Below, piece by piece: positions 1-9,146 of a DNA stretch of 64,000 nt. The notes below the pieces were generated by a model that did not search any database, was not told where the DNA came from, and saw only the letters and a list, made by a program, of their open reading frames with translations. This stretch comes from Lichenicoccus sp965276875 (GTDB taxonomy: Bacteria > Pseudomonadota > Alphaproteobacteria > Acetobacterales > Acetobacteraceae). How positions within the stretch are numbered: the first letter of the stretch is position 1; each line of letters starts with the position of its first letter. The DNA lies in the NCBI RefSeq assembly GCF_965276875.1, contig NZ_OZ255701.1:1240001-1304000 (forward strand), written 5' to 3'. The position numbers were made by a program, and so were the translations under genes.

Positions 1-1
1 C

Positions 2-511
2 GGGCTGGTCAACAATGCGGCGCTGTTCGCCGCATTGCGCCCGAAGCGGTTCGAGGAGATCGCCTCGGACGAGTTCGACCGGGTGCTCCAGGTCAATGTC
101 CGCGGCACCTTCGAGTGCATCAAGGCCGTCCTGCCCGTGATGCGCCGCCAGCATTACGGCAAGATCGTCAACATCGCATCGGGCACCGTGTTCAAGGGCA
201 CGCCGATGATGCTGCACTACGTGTCCTCCAAGGGGGCGGTGATCGCGCTCACCCGTGCCATCGCGCGGGAGCTTGGACAAGACGGCATATGCGTCAACTG
301 CGTGGCACCCGGCCTGACCCTGAGCGAGGGCATCAAGAACAGCGAGGACTATCCGCAGGAGATGGTCCGAGCCACGGTTCTGTCGCGCTGCCTGGTCCGC
401 GACCAAACGCCGGAGGACCTGACGGGAGTCGTCGGATTCCTGCTGTCGTCCGAGAGCGACTTCATGACGGGTCAGACCATCGTCGTTGACGGCGGCTCCG
501 TCATGCACTGA
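2..511 (+). CDS. SDR family oxidoreductase, 5'-truncated by window edge
   Basis: NAD(P)-dependent short-chain dehydrogenase/reductase. The frame is open to the first base and the first visible residues are GLVNNAA, the SDR cofactor-pocket motif, so the Rossmann glycine motif and about 80 residues lie outside the window. Visible parts are the catalytic Ser in NIASGT, the YVSSK Tyr-Lys pair, the PG motif after strand beta-6 (CVAPGLT) and the usual C-terminal GQTIVVDGG. A full SDR is about 250 aa; about 170 are here. The substrate cannot be told. It heads a catabolic region, so a dehydrogenation step on a ring or side-chain alcohol is inferred. Confidence 0.9.
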   Translation, partial: GLVNNAALFAALRPKRFEEIASDEFDRVLQVNVRGTFECIKAVLPVMRRQHYGKIVNIASGTVFKGTPMMLHYVSSKGAVIALTRAIARELGQDGICVNCVAPGLTLSEGIKNSEDYPQEMVRATVLSRCLVRDQTPEDLTGVVGFLLSSESDFMTGQTIVVDGGSVMH

Positions 512-531
512 CGCGCCTGAGCATTCGGCCT

Positions 532-570
532 AGAGCGATTTGCGCGCCGACTGGCGCGCAGTAGCGCTCT
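532..570. repeat. Intergenic palindrome (REP/RIME-like hairpin)
   Basis: Nested inverted repeat: outer arms AGAGCG/CGCTCT (532-537, 565-570) and inner arms TGCGCGCC/GGCGCGCA (541-548, 553-560) around a 4-nt loop. It follows the SDR stop and has no T-run, so a dispersed intergenic palindrome is more likely than a terminator. Confidence 0.55.
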
Positions 571-596
571 GACACACTGATATTCGGGCAAATTTA

Positions 597-628
597 TCCG
601 ATCAGGTGTTTCCACCTGATCGGATTTT
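597..628. terminator. Strong hairpin with T-run between convergent genes
   Basis: Perfect 12-bp stem (597-608 with 613-624) with a 4-nt loop followed by TTTT at 625-628. It lies between the SDR gene and the convergent amidohydrolase and overlaps the last codons of the latter. Stem plus T-run fits a Rho-independent terminator for the plus-strand gene. Confidence 0.65.
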
Positions 629-1555
629 GCCCTGGGAGCCGGGGTCGAACCGTGGGAACAGGGCCGCCGCGTTCCCGCCGGCGACAGCTGCATGCACGCC
701 CTCGGCCAAGCCGAGTTCGTTGAGCTGCCTGACGCTGTGCGCCACTGGAAAGTAGCTGTAGTCGCTGCCGAAGAGCAGATGGCTCGCCGGCGCGATCCGC
801 CGCAGGAGCGCGAACATCTCCGGCGCGTAGGCCTGGGCGCAATCGAAGTAGAGCCGCGCGAACGCCGCGTGGACGCCGCCGGGGAACGTCCGCTCGAGCG
901 TGTCCGGGCCAACCGTATCCCATCCTTCGAACCCGGCGATCCGGCCGAGCAATGCGGGCATGATCCCGCCGCCGTGGCAGAATATGAAGCGGATATCCTT
1001 AAATTGCCGGGTCACCCCCGTCGCGAGCAGGCCCAGGATGGTCCGCCCCGTATTGGTCGGGAACTCGAGCCACGCCGGCGAGATCAGATCTCCGCCGTAG
1101 GCATGGCCCAGGTCCAGGCAGCGTGCCGTCGAGTATGGATGGAAGAAGACGACCGCCTTACGGCGGTTCATCTCCTCGTACAAGGGCAAAAACCGCTCGT
1201 CGCTGAGCCAGGTGTCCCCGTCGTTCGTGGGCAGACCGATCCCGTCTGCATGAAGGACATCGTAGGCGTAGGCAAACTCGGCGAGGGCGGCGTCAACGTC
1301 CCGAAGCGGGAGCGACGCGAACACTCCAAGGCGTCCCGGGTGATCCAGGCAGATACGCGTCGCCCACTCGTTCCACCTGCGGGCCTGCGAGCAGCCGTCG
1401 TCACTGCCGGTGCAGCGGACCGGCGGCAAGCTGCCGATGGCCGCGGTGATCCCGTTCCGATCCAGCTCGTCGAGCGTCATCTCAACCGACCAGCGGCGGC
1501 CCTCATTGTCCTTCGAGGTCGGATAGAAGTGGTGGTGAATGTCTATCGAGGTCAT
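602..1555 (-). CDS. Amidohydrolase family protein (ACMSD-like decarboxylase/hydrolase)
   Basis: 317-aa TIM-barrel metal-dependent hydrolase of the Amidohydro_2 family, which includes ACMSD, 6-methylsalicylate and related non-oxidative decarboxylases. Visible ligands are the N-terminal HHH (residues 7-9, HxH), His139 in FFHP, His194 in FCHGGG and Asp265 in FGSDY. The length fits the family. It probably acts on an aromatic acid or ring-cleavage product in the cytoplasm, but the exact reaction cannot be assigned. It is divergent from the alpha/beta hydrolase at 1717. A second, different member of the superfamily is at 15806-16804. Confidence 0.85.
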   Translation of the reverse strand: MTSIDIHHHFYPTSKDNEGRRWSVEMTLDELDRNGITAAIGSLPPVRCTGSDDGCSQARRWNEWATRICLDHPGRLGVFASLPLRDVDAALAEFAYAYDVLHADGIGLPTNDGDTWLSDERFLPLYEEMNRRKAVVFFHPYSTARCLDLGHAYGGDLISPAWLEFPTNTGRTILGLLATGVTRQFKDIRFIFCHGGGIMPALLGRIAGFEGWDTVGPDTLERTFPGGVHAAFARLYFDCAQAYAPEMFALLRRIAPASHLLFGSDYSYFPVAHSVRQLNELGLAEGVHAAVAGGNAAALFPRFDPGSQGKIRSGGNT

Positions 1556-1716
1556 CGACTACGTGGAGCCTTGCGTCCTGGTTCGCGCCTACTTCGAGAG
1601 CTAAAGCAAAGGCGTCTGTATTTCAACAGGTTCGTCGAACAATCAGAACGCCCTCTTGCGCTGGCAAGGCGGCGACATTAGCGTCGAGGTTCCAACAAAT
1701 CCGACGGGACCACTCG

Positions 1717-2946
1717 GTGGCAGATCAGCCGACAGCAGGGTTTCGCAACGCCGGTTGGACGATGCAAGGTTTGCCGGAAGGCACCCGGGTGTCCGTCCAG
1801 CCGCTTCGGACAGGCGATGGTGCGGCAGTCAATGGTTTCCTCTACAGCCGCGATCGATCCGACACCGTGTTGTGCATCATGCACCCGCGGGAGTTTTTGG
1901 CCACGCACTATCTCATCCCCGAGATCCTGGCCGCGGGACGCTCGGTCTTCACGCAGACGTCGCGGTCGGTTGGCTCCGACCTCCGACTTGAGCATGAGAC
2001 GGCGCTCCTGGACGTTGCCGCCGGCGTCTCGTTCCTGCGTGATGCGGGCTTCAGGCGGGTGATCCTCGTCGGCAACTCCGGCGGTGCCAGCCTGTATGGC
2101 TTCTATAATGAGCAATCGCTGCTGGCACCTGACGACCGTCTCGAACGCACGCCGAGCGGGCGCCCGACAAGGCTGCGGGACGCACGGATGCCGGCCGTGG
2201 ACGGCATGGTCTTCGTCGCTCCCCATCCCGGACAGGGCGTCGTCCTCCAGAACTGCATCGACCCGGCGGTGGCGGATGAGCGCGATCCTTTGGCGACGAT
2301 CCCTGAGCTCGACTTCCTGGACCGCCGAAATGGATTCAAGGAAGGCAGTTCCCGATACGAGCCCGACTTCATCGACCGCTATCGCGCGGCCCAGACGGAC
2401 AGGGTTGCCCGGCTGGATACAACGGCACGAGACCTCATCAAGGCGCGGGTCGCCGCACGCAAGCGGTTCAAGGAAGGCGGCACGCGTGGCGACCGGATCG
2501 CGGGTGCCTACGCGCCCGCGATGATCGTGTGGCGGACCGATGCTGACCTGCGTTGCTGGGACCTCTCGATCGATCCGTCGGACCGTACGGTCGGGTCGGT
2601 GTGGAGCAAGGACCCATTCACCACCAATTTCGGCGTGGTCGGGTTCGGCCGGTTCTGCACGCCCGAGGCCTGGCTCTCCACATGGTCAGGCCTGTCCTCG
2701 CGCGCCAACCTCGCTCGGACCGCCGTCAGCGTGCAACAGCCATGCCTGTTCATCGAGTACACCGGCGACAGCGTCGTGTTCCCGGCCGATGCCGAACGCA
2801 TCTACGCCGCCATCCCCTCAACCGGTAAGCAGCGGTTCAGGTTTCGCGGCGACCACCATGGCCAGGCGCTTGCGCCCGGGGAGCCGCCCGGGAGGGAACT
2901 CGCCGGCAATGCGGTCCGGGACTGGCTGGCACAGCATTTTGCGTAA
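1717..2946 (+). CDS. Alpha/beta hydrolase, large cytoplasmic type
   Basis: 409-aa predicted alpha/beta hydrolase. The nucleophile elbow is seen as ILVGNSGGAS, giving a Ser in GNSGG, and a C-terminal RGDHHGQAL motif can supply the catalytic His. There is no signal peptide. Start is GTG at 1717; ATG 1762 is possible. It precedes the TetR gene at 3051 by about 100 bp in the same direction. An ester- or C-C-bond hydrolase in the catabolic pathway is inferred from context; no close family was recognised. Confidence 0.75.
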   Translation: MADQPTAGFRNAGWTMQGLPEGTRVSVQPLRTGDGAAVNGFLYSRDRSDTVLCIMHPREFLATHYLIPEILAAGRSVFTQTSRSVGSDLRLEHETALLDVAAGVSFLRDAGFRRVILVGNSGGASLYGFYNEQSLLAPDDRLERTPSGRPTRLRDARMPAVDGMVFVAPHPGQGVVLQNCIDPAVADERDPLATIPELDFLDRRNGFKEGSSRYEPDFIDRYRAAQTDRVARLDTTARDLIKARVAARKRFKEGGTRGDRIAGAYAPAMIVWRTDADLRCWDLSIDPSDRTVGSVWSKDPFTTNFGVVGFGRFCTPEAWLSTWSGLSSRANLARTAVSVQQPCLFIEYTGDSVVFPADAERIYAAIPSTGKQRFRFRGDHHGQALAPGEPPGRELAGNAVRDWLAQHFA

Positions 2947-3050
2947 CGCCGCGGCCCGTTGCGGCGCACGCAAGCCGCCTTGTTCCACGGTCACGCCTGC
3001 CCTACGCATGCAGGGCCGATCGACGGCGGACAGGATTATCCAGGTGGTAG

Positions 3051-3806
3051 ATGCCAGCCCAGCCTAGGACGAGGCGCACCCCGCGCAGCCCACCACCAGA
3101 GATGCGACGTAGCCGCTCGCTGCCTGCCGAGCGCAACGGTCCGCGTCGGGAAGTGCTCGTGGTCGAAGTGCTGGACAAAGCCGCCGCCTTGTTCGCAACC
3201 CGTGGCTTCGCCGCGACCAGTTTGCAGGATATCGCAAACGAGATCGGGCTCAGCCGGACCTCCATCTACTACTACTTCTCCAGCAAGGAAGCGTTGCTTG
3301 AGGAACTTCTACGGGGCGTGACGCAGCGGCCGACAACAATCTTCTCCGAGCTGGGTGGCCTGAAAGGGGCAAGCCACTCGGCAAGGCTGACGGAAGCGGC
3401 CAGACAGCTTGTCATGTGGGTTACCGACCCGCACACGCACTTTAAACTGCTCGATAACGCCGAGAGCGAACTCCCGAAGAAGCTGGCGGCCGCGCACCGG
3501 GACACGAAGCGCCGCGTCCTTCGTGGCATGGTCGATCTGATCCAGGGCGGCATCACGGACGGTGAATTCAGGCCGGTCGACGCCCAGGTCGCCGCGTTCG
3601 CCATCCTTGGCATGTGCAACTGGGCCGCTTGGTGGTTCTCTCCATCCGGCAAGCTGAGCCGCAAAGAGGTCGCCGATCAGATCGCGGCGCTCGCCCTGGC
3701 CACGGTCCAGAAGCCGGCTGGGACCGGAACGGCTCGCGATATGAAGTCGCTGGTGGCATCCATCCGGGAGAACCTCGACCTGATCGACCTCAACCTCTCC
3801 ACATGA
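3051..3806 (+). CDS. TetR/AcrR family transcriptional regulator
   Basis: 251-aa one-component repressor. A basic, Pro/Arg-rich 35-residue extension precedes a canonical TetR N-terminal HTH: ALFATRGFAATSLQDIANEI, then LSRTSIYYYFSSKEALLEEL. The C-terminal half is a TetR_C-type helical ligand domain. AGGTGG a few bases before ATG 3051 supports this start. It probably controls neighbouring catabolic genes in response to a CoA-thioester or aromatic ligand (inference). Confidence 0.9.
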   Translation: MPAQPRTRRTPRSPPPEMRRSRSLPAERNGPRREVLVVEVLDKAAALFATRGFAATSLQDIANEIGLSRTSIYYYFSSKEALLEELLRGVTQRPTTIFSELGGLKGASHSARLTEAARQLVMWVTDPHTHFKLLDNAESELPKKLAAAHRDTKRRVLRGMVDLIQGGITDGEFRPVDAQVAAFAILGMCNWAAWWFSPSGKLSRKEVADQIAALALATVQKPAGTGTARDMKSLVASIRENLDLIDLNLST

Positions 3807-3852
3807 CCGGGCGCCAATAACGGGCAAAGTCCGTGCAAGCCGTGCCGAGGAG

Positions 3853-4113
3853 TCAAATCGGTTCGTTCGTCTCCACCAGCCGGATGACGTCCTTGTTGAA
3901 GGTGTCGATCTTTCCGTCCAATCCGCCGGTGAGACAGCCGAACCAGACGGCTTCGCTGAGGCCGGTATCCTGCCGCCTGATGTCGATCGCACCATGGAAC
4001 TGGACGTATCGGTAGCCGCCGCCGGCCGGGTGGACCACGCAGTTGGGATTTTGCTCAGCCACATGCGCGAGGGCGCTGAACTCCGGCACGTCGAGGACGA
4101 AGAAGCCGCTCAT
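3853..4113 (-). CDS. Small hypothetical protein translationally coupled to VOC gene
   Basis: 86-aa protein starting MSGFFVLDVPEF. Its ATG overlaps the stop of the upstream VOC gene (ATGA at 4110-4113), so the two are probably co-translated. A longer in-frame start at 4182 is less likely given this coupling. No known domain is recognised. The compact sequence with V/F-rich strands resembles small YCII/ABM-type folds only vaguely. A partner or accessory of the VOC enzyme is inferred from coupling. Confidence 0.7.
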   Translation of the reverse strand: MSGFFVLDVPEFSALAHVAEQNPNCVVHPAGGGYRYVQFHGAIDIRRQDTGLSEAVWFGCLTGGLDGKIDTFNKDVIRLVETNEPI

Positions 4114-4790
4114 GCACCCAATGCGCCCTGGTCTGCGGCATCCTGCTGATGCTGCCGCACCAGGCTCGCCTTGGTCCGCCACAGGCTCTCGATGCCATCC
4201 CAGCGGCCAGACTCCTCCAACTCCAGGGCGGCGGCGACGGTCAACTCCGCGTCGATAGCGTCGAGCGGCTCGAGGTCGCGCAAGGACCGGGTGATCTCCA
4301 GCGGGTAGCCGTTCGGGTCACGGAAGTAAATCGACTCAAGGATTTCGTGCCGGATCGACTGGCTGACGCGCACGCCCTTTTCCTCAAGGCGCGTCTGCCA
4401 GGCCAGCAGTTCCTCCTCGGAGTCAACGCTCCAGGCGGTGTGGTTCGCCATCGCCATGTAGCCGCGGGGAACCCGCATCGTGTCCGGCTGCTGTGTTCCT
4501 ATGTAGTAAAAGAACGCAATCGTACTGCCACGGCCGCTGTCGAAGAAGAAGTGGATGAAATCGGCATGCTGCTCGTTCTCGCGGCCCCAGCCCTTCGCGG
4601 TGATCGCGTGGACCAAGGGCAGCCCGAGAGCGTCCCGATAGAATTCGATCGTCTCACGGAGCTTCCAGGTCGGCCGCGCCGTATGGTCCACACCGCGTAG
4701 GACGGGTCCACCAACTGGATCCATTTCCGTCAAAGCTCCGCGCTCTCTGAAGCATCCAGCTCGAATTTCATGATTCGACGCATGTGTCAA
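4110..4790 (-). CDS. VOC family protein (extradiol dioxygenase-like)
   Basis: 226-aa vicinal-oxygen-chelate protein. The metal-ligand pattern is visible: His in GVDHTARP (about residue 36), His in MANHTAWSV and Glu in YPLEITRSL. This is the 2-His-1-Glu set of type I extradiol dioxygenases and glyoxalase-like enzymes. A DPNGYPLEI stretch typical of the second VOC module is present. It forms a coupled pair with the 86-aa gene downstream. A ring-cleavage or related lyase role is plausible in this aromatic region, but VOC proteins are diverse. Confidence 0.85.
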   Translation of the reverse strand: MTHASNHEIRAGCFRERGALTEMDPVGGPVLRGVDHTARPTWKLRETIEFYRDALGLPLVHAITAKGWGRENEQHADFIHFFFDSGRGSTIAFFYYIGTQQPDTMRVPRGYMAMANHTAWSVDSEEELLAWQTRLEEKGVRVSQSIRHEILESIYFRDPNGYPLEITRSLRDLEPLDAIDAELTVAAALELEESGRWDGIESLWRTKASLVRQHQQDAADQGALGA

Positions 4791-4831
4791 TGCCTGGACA
4801 CAAGTGACACCTCAGGAGCGGGGAGTCCGCC

Positions 4832-6508
4832 TCAGAACGCGATAAAGGGCAGGAAGAAATCGCAGCTGTGCTGCTGCGAGACCGTGCTGTCACTCAGCAG
4901 CGACAGCAGGGGGATGTTCTCCGACAGATAGAACGAGGTGGCCGCCTGGCTGGAGTCGTAGCGTGGCCAGGGGAAGTTGCCGCTCCAGTTCGGGTTGCCG
5001 GTGTGGACGAAGTTGGACCACAGCGCCACCATCTCGTCCGATAGCAGCCACTGCTGCAGATTCAGCTGTCGCGGAATGCCGTTTACGCTGCCGTGGAAAT
5101 GCGGGAACAAATATTGCAGATCGCCGGTATGATAGGCGAGCGACTGGAATTGCGGCAGCGGCGGGTAGTAGAATGGCGCCGTCTTGTCGTCGAACTGGTA
5201 GGCGTAGAAGGGCACCTGGGTCGAGATCGTCTTGTTGATGTTGAATTGCGGGCAGGCGAAGAATGGCGTGCCGATCGCGTCGGCCGCCAGCTGTGGCGTT
5301 GGGAATGCGCTCGTCGGGAAGGCGGCCTGCACCTTGCTCGCGTTGGCGCCGTAATCGGCCTGGGCCAGGGCCGTCACGTCGGCCGCGGTGATCGGCTTAC
5401 CGCTGAAATAGACCTGCGGCGCGTCGAAGAAGTTTTCCTCGTCGTGCACGAAGCCGCTGATGATCGGCATGTGGTTGAAGGTGCCGCTGCTGAAGCTGGC
5501 GTAGATGCCTTGCGCAGGGATGATCGTCCCGTCGGAGATCGTCAGCGGGAGTATTAGCGGACCGTTCGCCTGCGGAGTGCCTTGGACGGCGAGGATCGCC
5601 TGGACCGGCTGGCTGCGCAGGCAGGCGGCGACGGCGGGTGTCGCACCTGGGCCGCAGCCTAGCGCCTCCGCGACTCCGGTGCCGATCTGCTCGGCGACCG
5701 GCAGAGGCAGCGAATCGAACAGGACGCTCTCGAAGATGGCGCGATTGAACAGCCCCGCGGCCAGTGGCGAGACGACGTTCGAGGCGCTATCATAGGAGCC
5801 GGAGGACTGGCCGCCGAGTGCGACCCGAGCGGGATCCCCGCCGAAGGCGGCGATGTTCTTCTGCACCCACTTGAGCACGAGCTGCTGGTCCAGGATGCCG
5901 TAATTGGCGAACGGATGCCCCTCGGCATCGAGCGCTGGGTTGGCCAGGAAGCCGAGGAACCCGAGGCGGTAGTTGAAGGTGACGACGATCATCTGACCCT
6001 GTGCCGCGAGCTTGGTCGCATCATAGTCGTTGCTCTCGCCGTCGTAGTTGCCGCCGCCGTGGATGAAGACGAGGACCGGCAGCTTATTTGCGGTCTTCAG
6101 GTTCGGCGTGAACACGTTGACGTAGAGGCAATCCTCGTTGACGCTGGGGCTTGCGAATACGCCGGTGGTGGTGATCTGGGCGCAGGTCGGACCGAATTGA
6201 TTGGCCTGACGGAGCTGCGAGAAGGCCGGAAACGGTTGCGGCGGTTGCCAGCGCAGCGGGCCTGTGGGCGGCACCGCGTAGGGAATGCCGAGATATTCGG
6301 ACACGCCCTTATCGACGATACCCTGGACCGGCCCGGCGGGCGCGTTGACCACCGACGAGGCGGGCAGGCCGGATCGCGGCTGCACTTCCAGCGCCGTTGC
6401 GGGGGGCGTTACTGCCACCGTGGCGAGCAGCGCGCCGAAGAGGCCGAGGGCGAATGCGCGTTGCCGGACTGGCCCGCAGGCCGCCACGGATTGTCTCCGA
6501 TTGGTCAC
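4832..6508 (-). CDS. Secreted type-B carboxylesterase
   Basis: 558-aa carboxylesterase/lipase. It has an N-terminal signal peptide: Arg-rich start, then ALGLFGALLATVAV and an Ala-rich cleavage region. The family signature EDCLYVNVFTP, the oxyanion HGGG and GDPARVALGGQSSGS are visible; the nucleophile Ser sits in GGQSSG rather than the usual GESAG. Glu in HDEENFF and His in YHTGDLQYLFPHF complete the triad. Start is GTG 6508 with AGGGAGAT ahead. It is likely periplasmic and cleaves an ester substrate before import. The Glu-to-Gln change before the Ser is unusual but not in the triad. Confidence 0.88.
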   Translation of the reverse strand: MTNRRQSVAACGPVRQRAFALGLFGALLATVAVTPPATALEVQPRSGLPASSVVNAPAGPVQGIVDKGVSEYLGIPYAVPPTGPLRWQPPQPFPAFSQLRQANQFGPTCAQITTTGVFASPSVNEDCLYVNVFTPNLKTANKLPVLVFIHGGGNYDGESNDYDATKLAAQGQMIVVTFNYRLGFLGFLANPALDAEGHPFANYGILDQQLVLKWVQKNIAAFGGDPARVALGGQSSGSYDSASNVVSPLAAGLFNRAIFESVLFDSLPLPVAEQIGTGVAEALGCGPGATPAVAACLRSQPVQAILAVQGTPQANGPLILPLTISDGTIIPAQGIYASFSSGTFNHMPIISGFVHDEENFFDAPQVYFSGKPITAADVTALAQADYGANASKVQAAFPTSAFPTPQLAADAIGTPFFACPQFNINKTISTQVPFYAYQFDDKTAPFYYPPLPQFQSLAYHTGDLQYLFPHFHGSVNGIPRQLNLQQWLLSDEMVALWSNFVHTGNPNWSGNFPWPRYDSSQAATSFYLSENIPLLSLLSDSTVSQQHSCDFFLPFIAF

Positions 6509-6800
6509 GTTGATCTCCCTATTGACGTTCTCTTTGCGTCTGCTTTGTCGTTATCGACTTCATCCCGGATGCGCAGGCGGAGCAACGAGGGCCTCTTTTC
6601 GGCCCGCTCGATGAGCCGGATCCATGCGCGCCCGATAATAACCAAATGAAAGTTGCGTTGGAGATATCGGTTTGCTGCAGTTGATACCGCGACCGCATCG
6701 CTGGCCGGCATGCGCCGGCGTGCCACGGCTCCCGTCAGTCAGCCCGGCGGCACCACTGGTCCTGGCAAAGAGCCTGACTGAAACAGGCAGCCGCGTCGCT
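6509..6800. other. Non-coding stretch between two minus-strand genes
   Basis: About 290 bp between the GTG start of the secreted esterase and the stop of the hydrolase at 6801. A 73-codon minus-strand frame (6505-6726) overlaps the esterase start and has no recognisable content. The stretch likely carries the esterase promoter, but no clear -35/-10 pair was picked out. Confidence 0.4.
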
Positions 6801-7667
6801 TCAAGATCTTTCCGGGTCTGATCCCCGGAGCAGCGGCGCCAGCGCCTGGGCAAACTCCGCGGGGTAAGTGAGATAGCCGACGTGGCCGCCCGGGAGGACG
6901 TGCAACGGCGCGCCGAGCCGGGCGGCGAATGCGGTGGCGATGTGATGCGGCAGGAGTTCACCGCTGTCCTGCCCGGCGATGAACGCCAGGTTGGCCCTGG
7001 GCAGCGCCCCGATATCGAAGGTCGTCGGCGGATACTGGCGGAGTTCGTGTTCAAACCAATAATCGAAATCGCGCGCTGTCTGCGCGGCATCCCCGTGCTC
7101 GGCGGCGGCGGCGAGGGTGCGCCGGTCGGAGGCTGACATCATGGCCACCAGGAACTTGCCGATCGCCGGCCGCAGACCGTCGGCATAATAGAGGTCATAC
7201 GTGTCCTGCAGGGACGCCACCTCACGCTCGCGCTCGGCGTCCGCCAGCAGCGACAAGGCCGGTGGCTCATGCGCCAGCAGCAGGCGCACCGACTCCGCAT
7301 GCCGGGTCAGCACCTGGAGTGCCACGATGGCGCCTGAGCTGCTGCCGAACACCAACGCCGGCCCGGTGCCCTCGTGTGCAATCAGCCTCGCGACGTCGCC
7401 CGCATCGGTCTGTAGCCGCACGTCGTAGTCCTGTGGGCCGTCGAGCAGGCTCGCGCCGTAGCCACGACGATCATAGGTCAGCACGCGGAAATGCTGCGAC
7501 AAATGCTGCGCCAGCGGATGGTAGATCGCACCGGAGCCACGTGCGCCGGCGATCAGCACCAGGAGTGGACCATCGCCGAAAATGCGGTAGTCAAGCATGG
7601 CACCGGGAACCGGAAGCGTCGGCATCAGTCTGTCTCCCCGCCGGCTCTCGTCCGGCATTTGCTTCAC
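6801..7667 (-). CDS. Alpha/beta hydrolase
   Basis: 288-aa alpha/beta hydrolase. After a short N-terminal region it shows LLVLIAGARGSG, the DRRGYGAS motif of the family, the nucleophile in VFGSSSGAIVAL (GxSxG) and a late PGGHVGYLTYP holding the catalytic His. It has no signal peptide. It is divergent from the LysR gene at 7746 with a 78-bp shared control region, the classic arrangement for a LysR target (inference). The substrate is unknown; meta-cleavage-product or ester hydrolysis is plausible. Confidence 0.85.
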   Translation of the reverse strand: MKQMPDESRRGDRLMPTLPVPGAMLDYRIFGDGPLLVLIAGARGSGAIYHPLAQHLSQHFRVLTYDRRGYGASLLDGPQDYDVRLQTDAGDVARLIAHEGTGPALVFGSSSGAIVALQVLTRHAESVRLLLAHEPPALSLLADAEREREVASLQDTYDLYYADGLRPAIGKFLVAMMSASDRRTLAAAAEHGDAAQTARDFDYWFEHELRQYPPTTFDIGALPRANLAFIAGQDSGELLPHHIATAFAARLGAPLHVLPGGHVGYLTYPAEFAQALAPLLRGSDPERS

Positions 7668-7745
7668 CCTCTCAAGTTGATTGAGTGCGATAAAGATGCG
7701 TTGTTGAGGTCAAGGATGCGCTTCAAACATCCATAGGGAGGCAGC

Positions 7746-8711
7746 ATGAAACTCAATCAGCTACGCGAAGTCGTCTCCATTGCTGAACAGGGTAGCATCC
7801 GGGCCGCGGCACGCCAGCTTGCGATTGGTCAGCCGGCGTTGACGCGCAGCCTGGCCGAACTCGAGCGCGAGCTCGGCGCCTCCCTCTTCGAGCGGCGTTC
7901 GCGGGGCGTGGTGGCAACGCCATTGGGCCAGTTGTTCCTGCGCCGTGCGGCGTTAATCGTGCACGAAATGCGCCGGGCGCGCGAAGAGGTGGAGCAATTC
8001 GGCGGCTCGACCACCGGGACTGTCACCGCCGGGCTGTCCATCGCCACGCACCTGGCGCTGCTGCCGGGCGCCCTGCAGCCGTTCACCCGGCGCTTTCCGG
8101 ATGCCAAGCTGCACATCATCGAGGGGCTCTACCCGACCCTGGAGCCCGGCCTGCGTACGGGCAGCGTTGACTTCTATCTCGGCGTCGATCCAGGCAAGAC
8201 GGTGGCGCCTGAGCTGACGCGCGAAGTGATCAGCCAGAACAGTCGCACTGTGCTGTGCCGGTTTGGACATCCACTGCAGGCGGCGACGAAACTCGCGGCG
8301 CTGACTGAGGTCAGGTGGGCGACGAACTCCATTATGTTGGCGGATGAGGACGAAATCGGCGCGCTCTTCCAGCAGCATCACCTGCCGCCGCCGCGAATCG
8401 GGTTGCGCAGCCAGTCGGCACTGACCCTGATGATCTGCCTGCTGAACAGCGACTTCATGGCGATCGTGCCGGTGCAGTGGACCGAGTCCGCGCTCGCCAA
8501 GGGTCGGCTGGCAACGGTGTCGGTTCGCGAGGAACTTGCAGCACCCCCGGTGGTGCTGATCAAGCGGGCCGATTTGGTGCTGACGCCCGCCGCGCGATGC
8601 TTCCTCGACCTGCTGCAGCGCTCCCGGCTGTATCCACCCGCGCCCTCGGCGATGGCGCCGGGCCGGCGGCGCCTGACCAACCCGGCCGCGGCAGGTCCCA
8701 CGATCCGCTAG
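7746..8711 (+). CDS. LysR family transcriptional regulator
   Basis: 321-aa LTTR. The N-terminal winged HTH reads SIRAAARQLAIGQPALTRSL, followed by an ELGASLFERRSRGV segment and a periplasmic-binding-like co-inducer domain (about residues 90-300). GGGAGG lies a few bases before the ATG. It is divergent from the hydrolase at 7667 and its 3' end overlaps the convergent SnoaL-like gene by 4 bp. It probably activates the adjacent hydrolase or the VOC/MFS genes. Confidence 0.92.
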   Translation: MKLNQLREVVSIAEQGSIRAAARQLAIGQPALTRSLAELERELGASLFERRSRGVVATPLGQLFLRRAALIVHEMRRAREEVEQFGGSTTGTVTAGLSIATHLALLPGALQPFTRRFPDAKLHIIEGLYPTLEPGLRTGSVDFYLGVDPGKTVAPELTREVISQNSRTVLCRFGHPLQAATKLAALTEVRWATNSIMLADEDEIGALFQQHHLPPPRIGLRSQSALTLMICLLNSDFMAIVPVQWTESALAKGRLATVSVREELAAPPVVLIKRADLVLTPAARCFLDLLQRSRLYPPAPSAMAPGRRRLTNPAAAGPTIR

Positions 8712-9136
8712 CTCGCGAAGACCGTCGTCAAGCGACGCTGCGCGAAGCGCCAGATGCCGTCGTCGCAATGCCGATAGAGGTCGTCGTATTCGGCGACCAG
8801 CAGCGGTACAGGCGGCCCGAGGCCAGGCCCATCAAAGCGATGCAGCGTCAGCAGGACCGTCCCCTGCACCTGCCCTGCCCCGTTGGAAACAAGCCGGATA
8901 TTGGATTGCACATGCCGCGAGCAGCGCTCGGTCATCGCTGCCCGCTCCGCCGCCCAGCGGGAAATGGCGTCGCGCCCGACCTTGTCCGCACCGATACCGA
9001 ACAGGCGCGCGTCATCCGTGTAGAGGTCAACGATGCGGTCCGCCTGGCCATGGTCGATCAGCCAGGCGTGCTCGTGAATCAGCGCCTCGATCGCCATGCG
9101 GACTGAAGAGTCCAGAGCATCGGCCATGGACGGCAT
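8708..9136 (-). CDS. SnoaL-like / NTF2-fold protein
   Basis: 142-aa nuclear-transport-factor-2-like protein: DSSVRMAIEALIHEHAWLID with DLYTDDARL, and a C-terminal WRFAQRRLTTVF typical of SnoaL_4 domains and of ring-hydroxylating dioxygenase beta subunits. No alpha subunit is present, so an isomerase/hydrolase-like or accessory role is more likely. It lies 10 bp downstream of the VOC gene (9147-9728), so the two form an operon. Confidence 0.8.
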   Translation of the reverse strand: MPSMADALDSSVRMAIEALIHEHAWLIDHGQADRIVDLYTDDARLFGIGADKVGRDAISRWAAERAAMTERCSRHVQSNIRLVSNGAGQVQGTVLLTLHRFDGPGLGPPVPLLVAEYDDLYRHCDDGIWRFAQRRLTTVFAS

Positions 9137-9146
9137 GGTGCGCGCC

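Noticed and set aside
692..1681. 329-codon plus-strand frame
   Set aside because: Antisense to the amidohydrolase gene, Arg-rich shadow composition.
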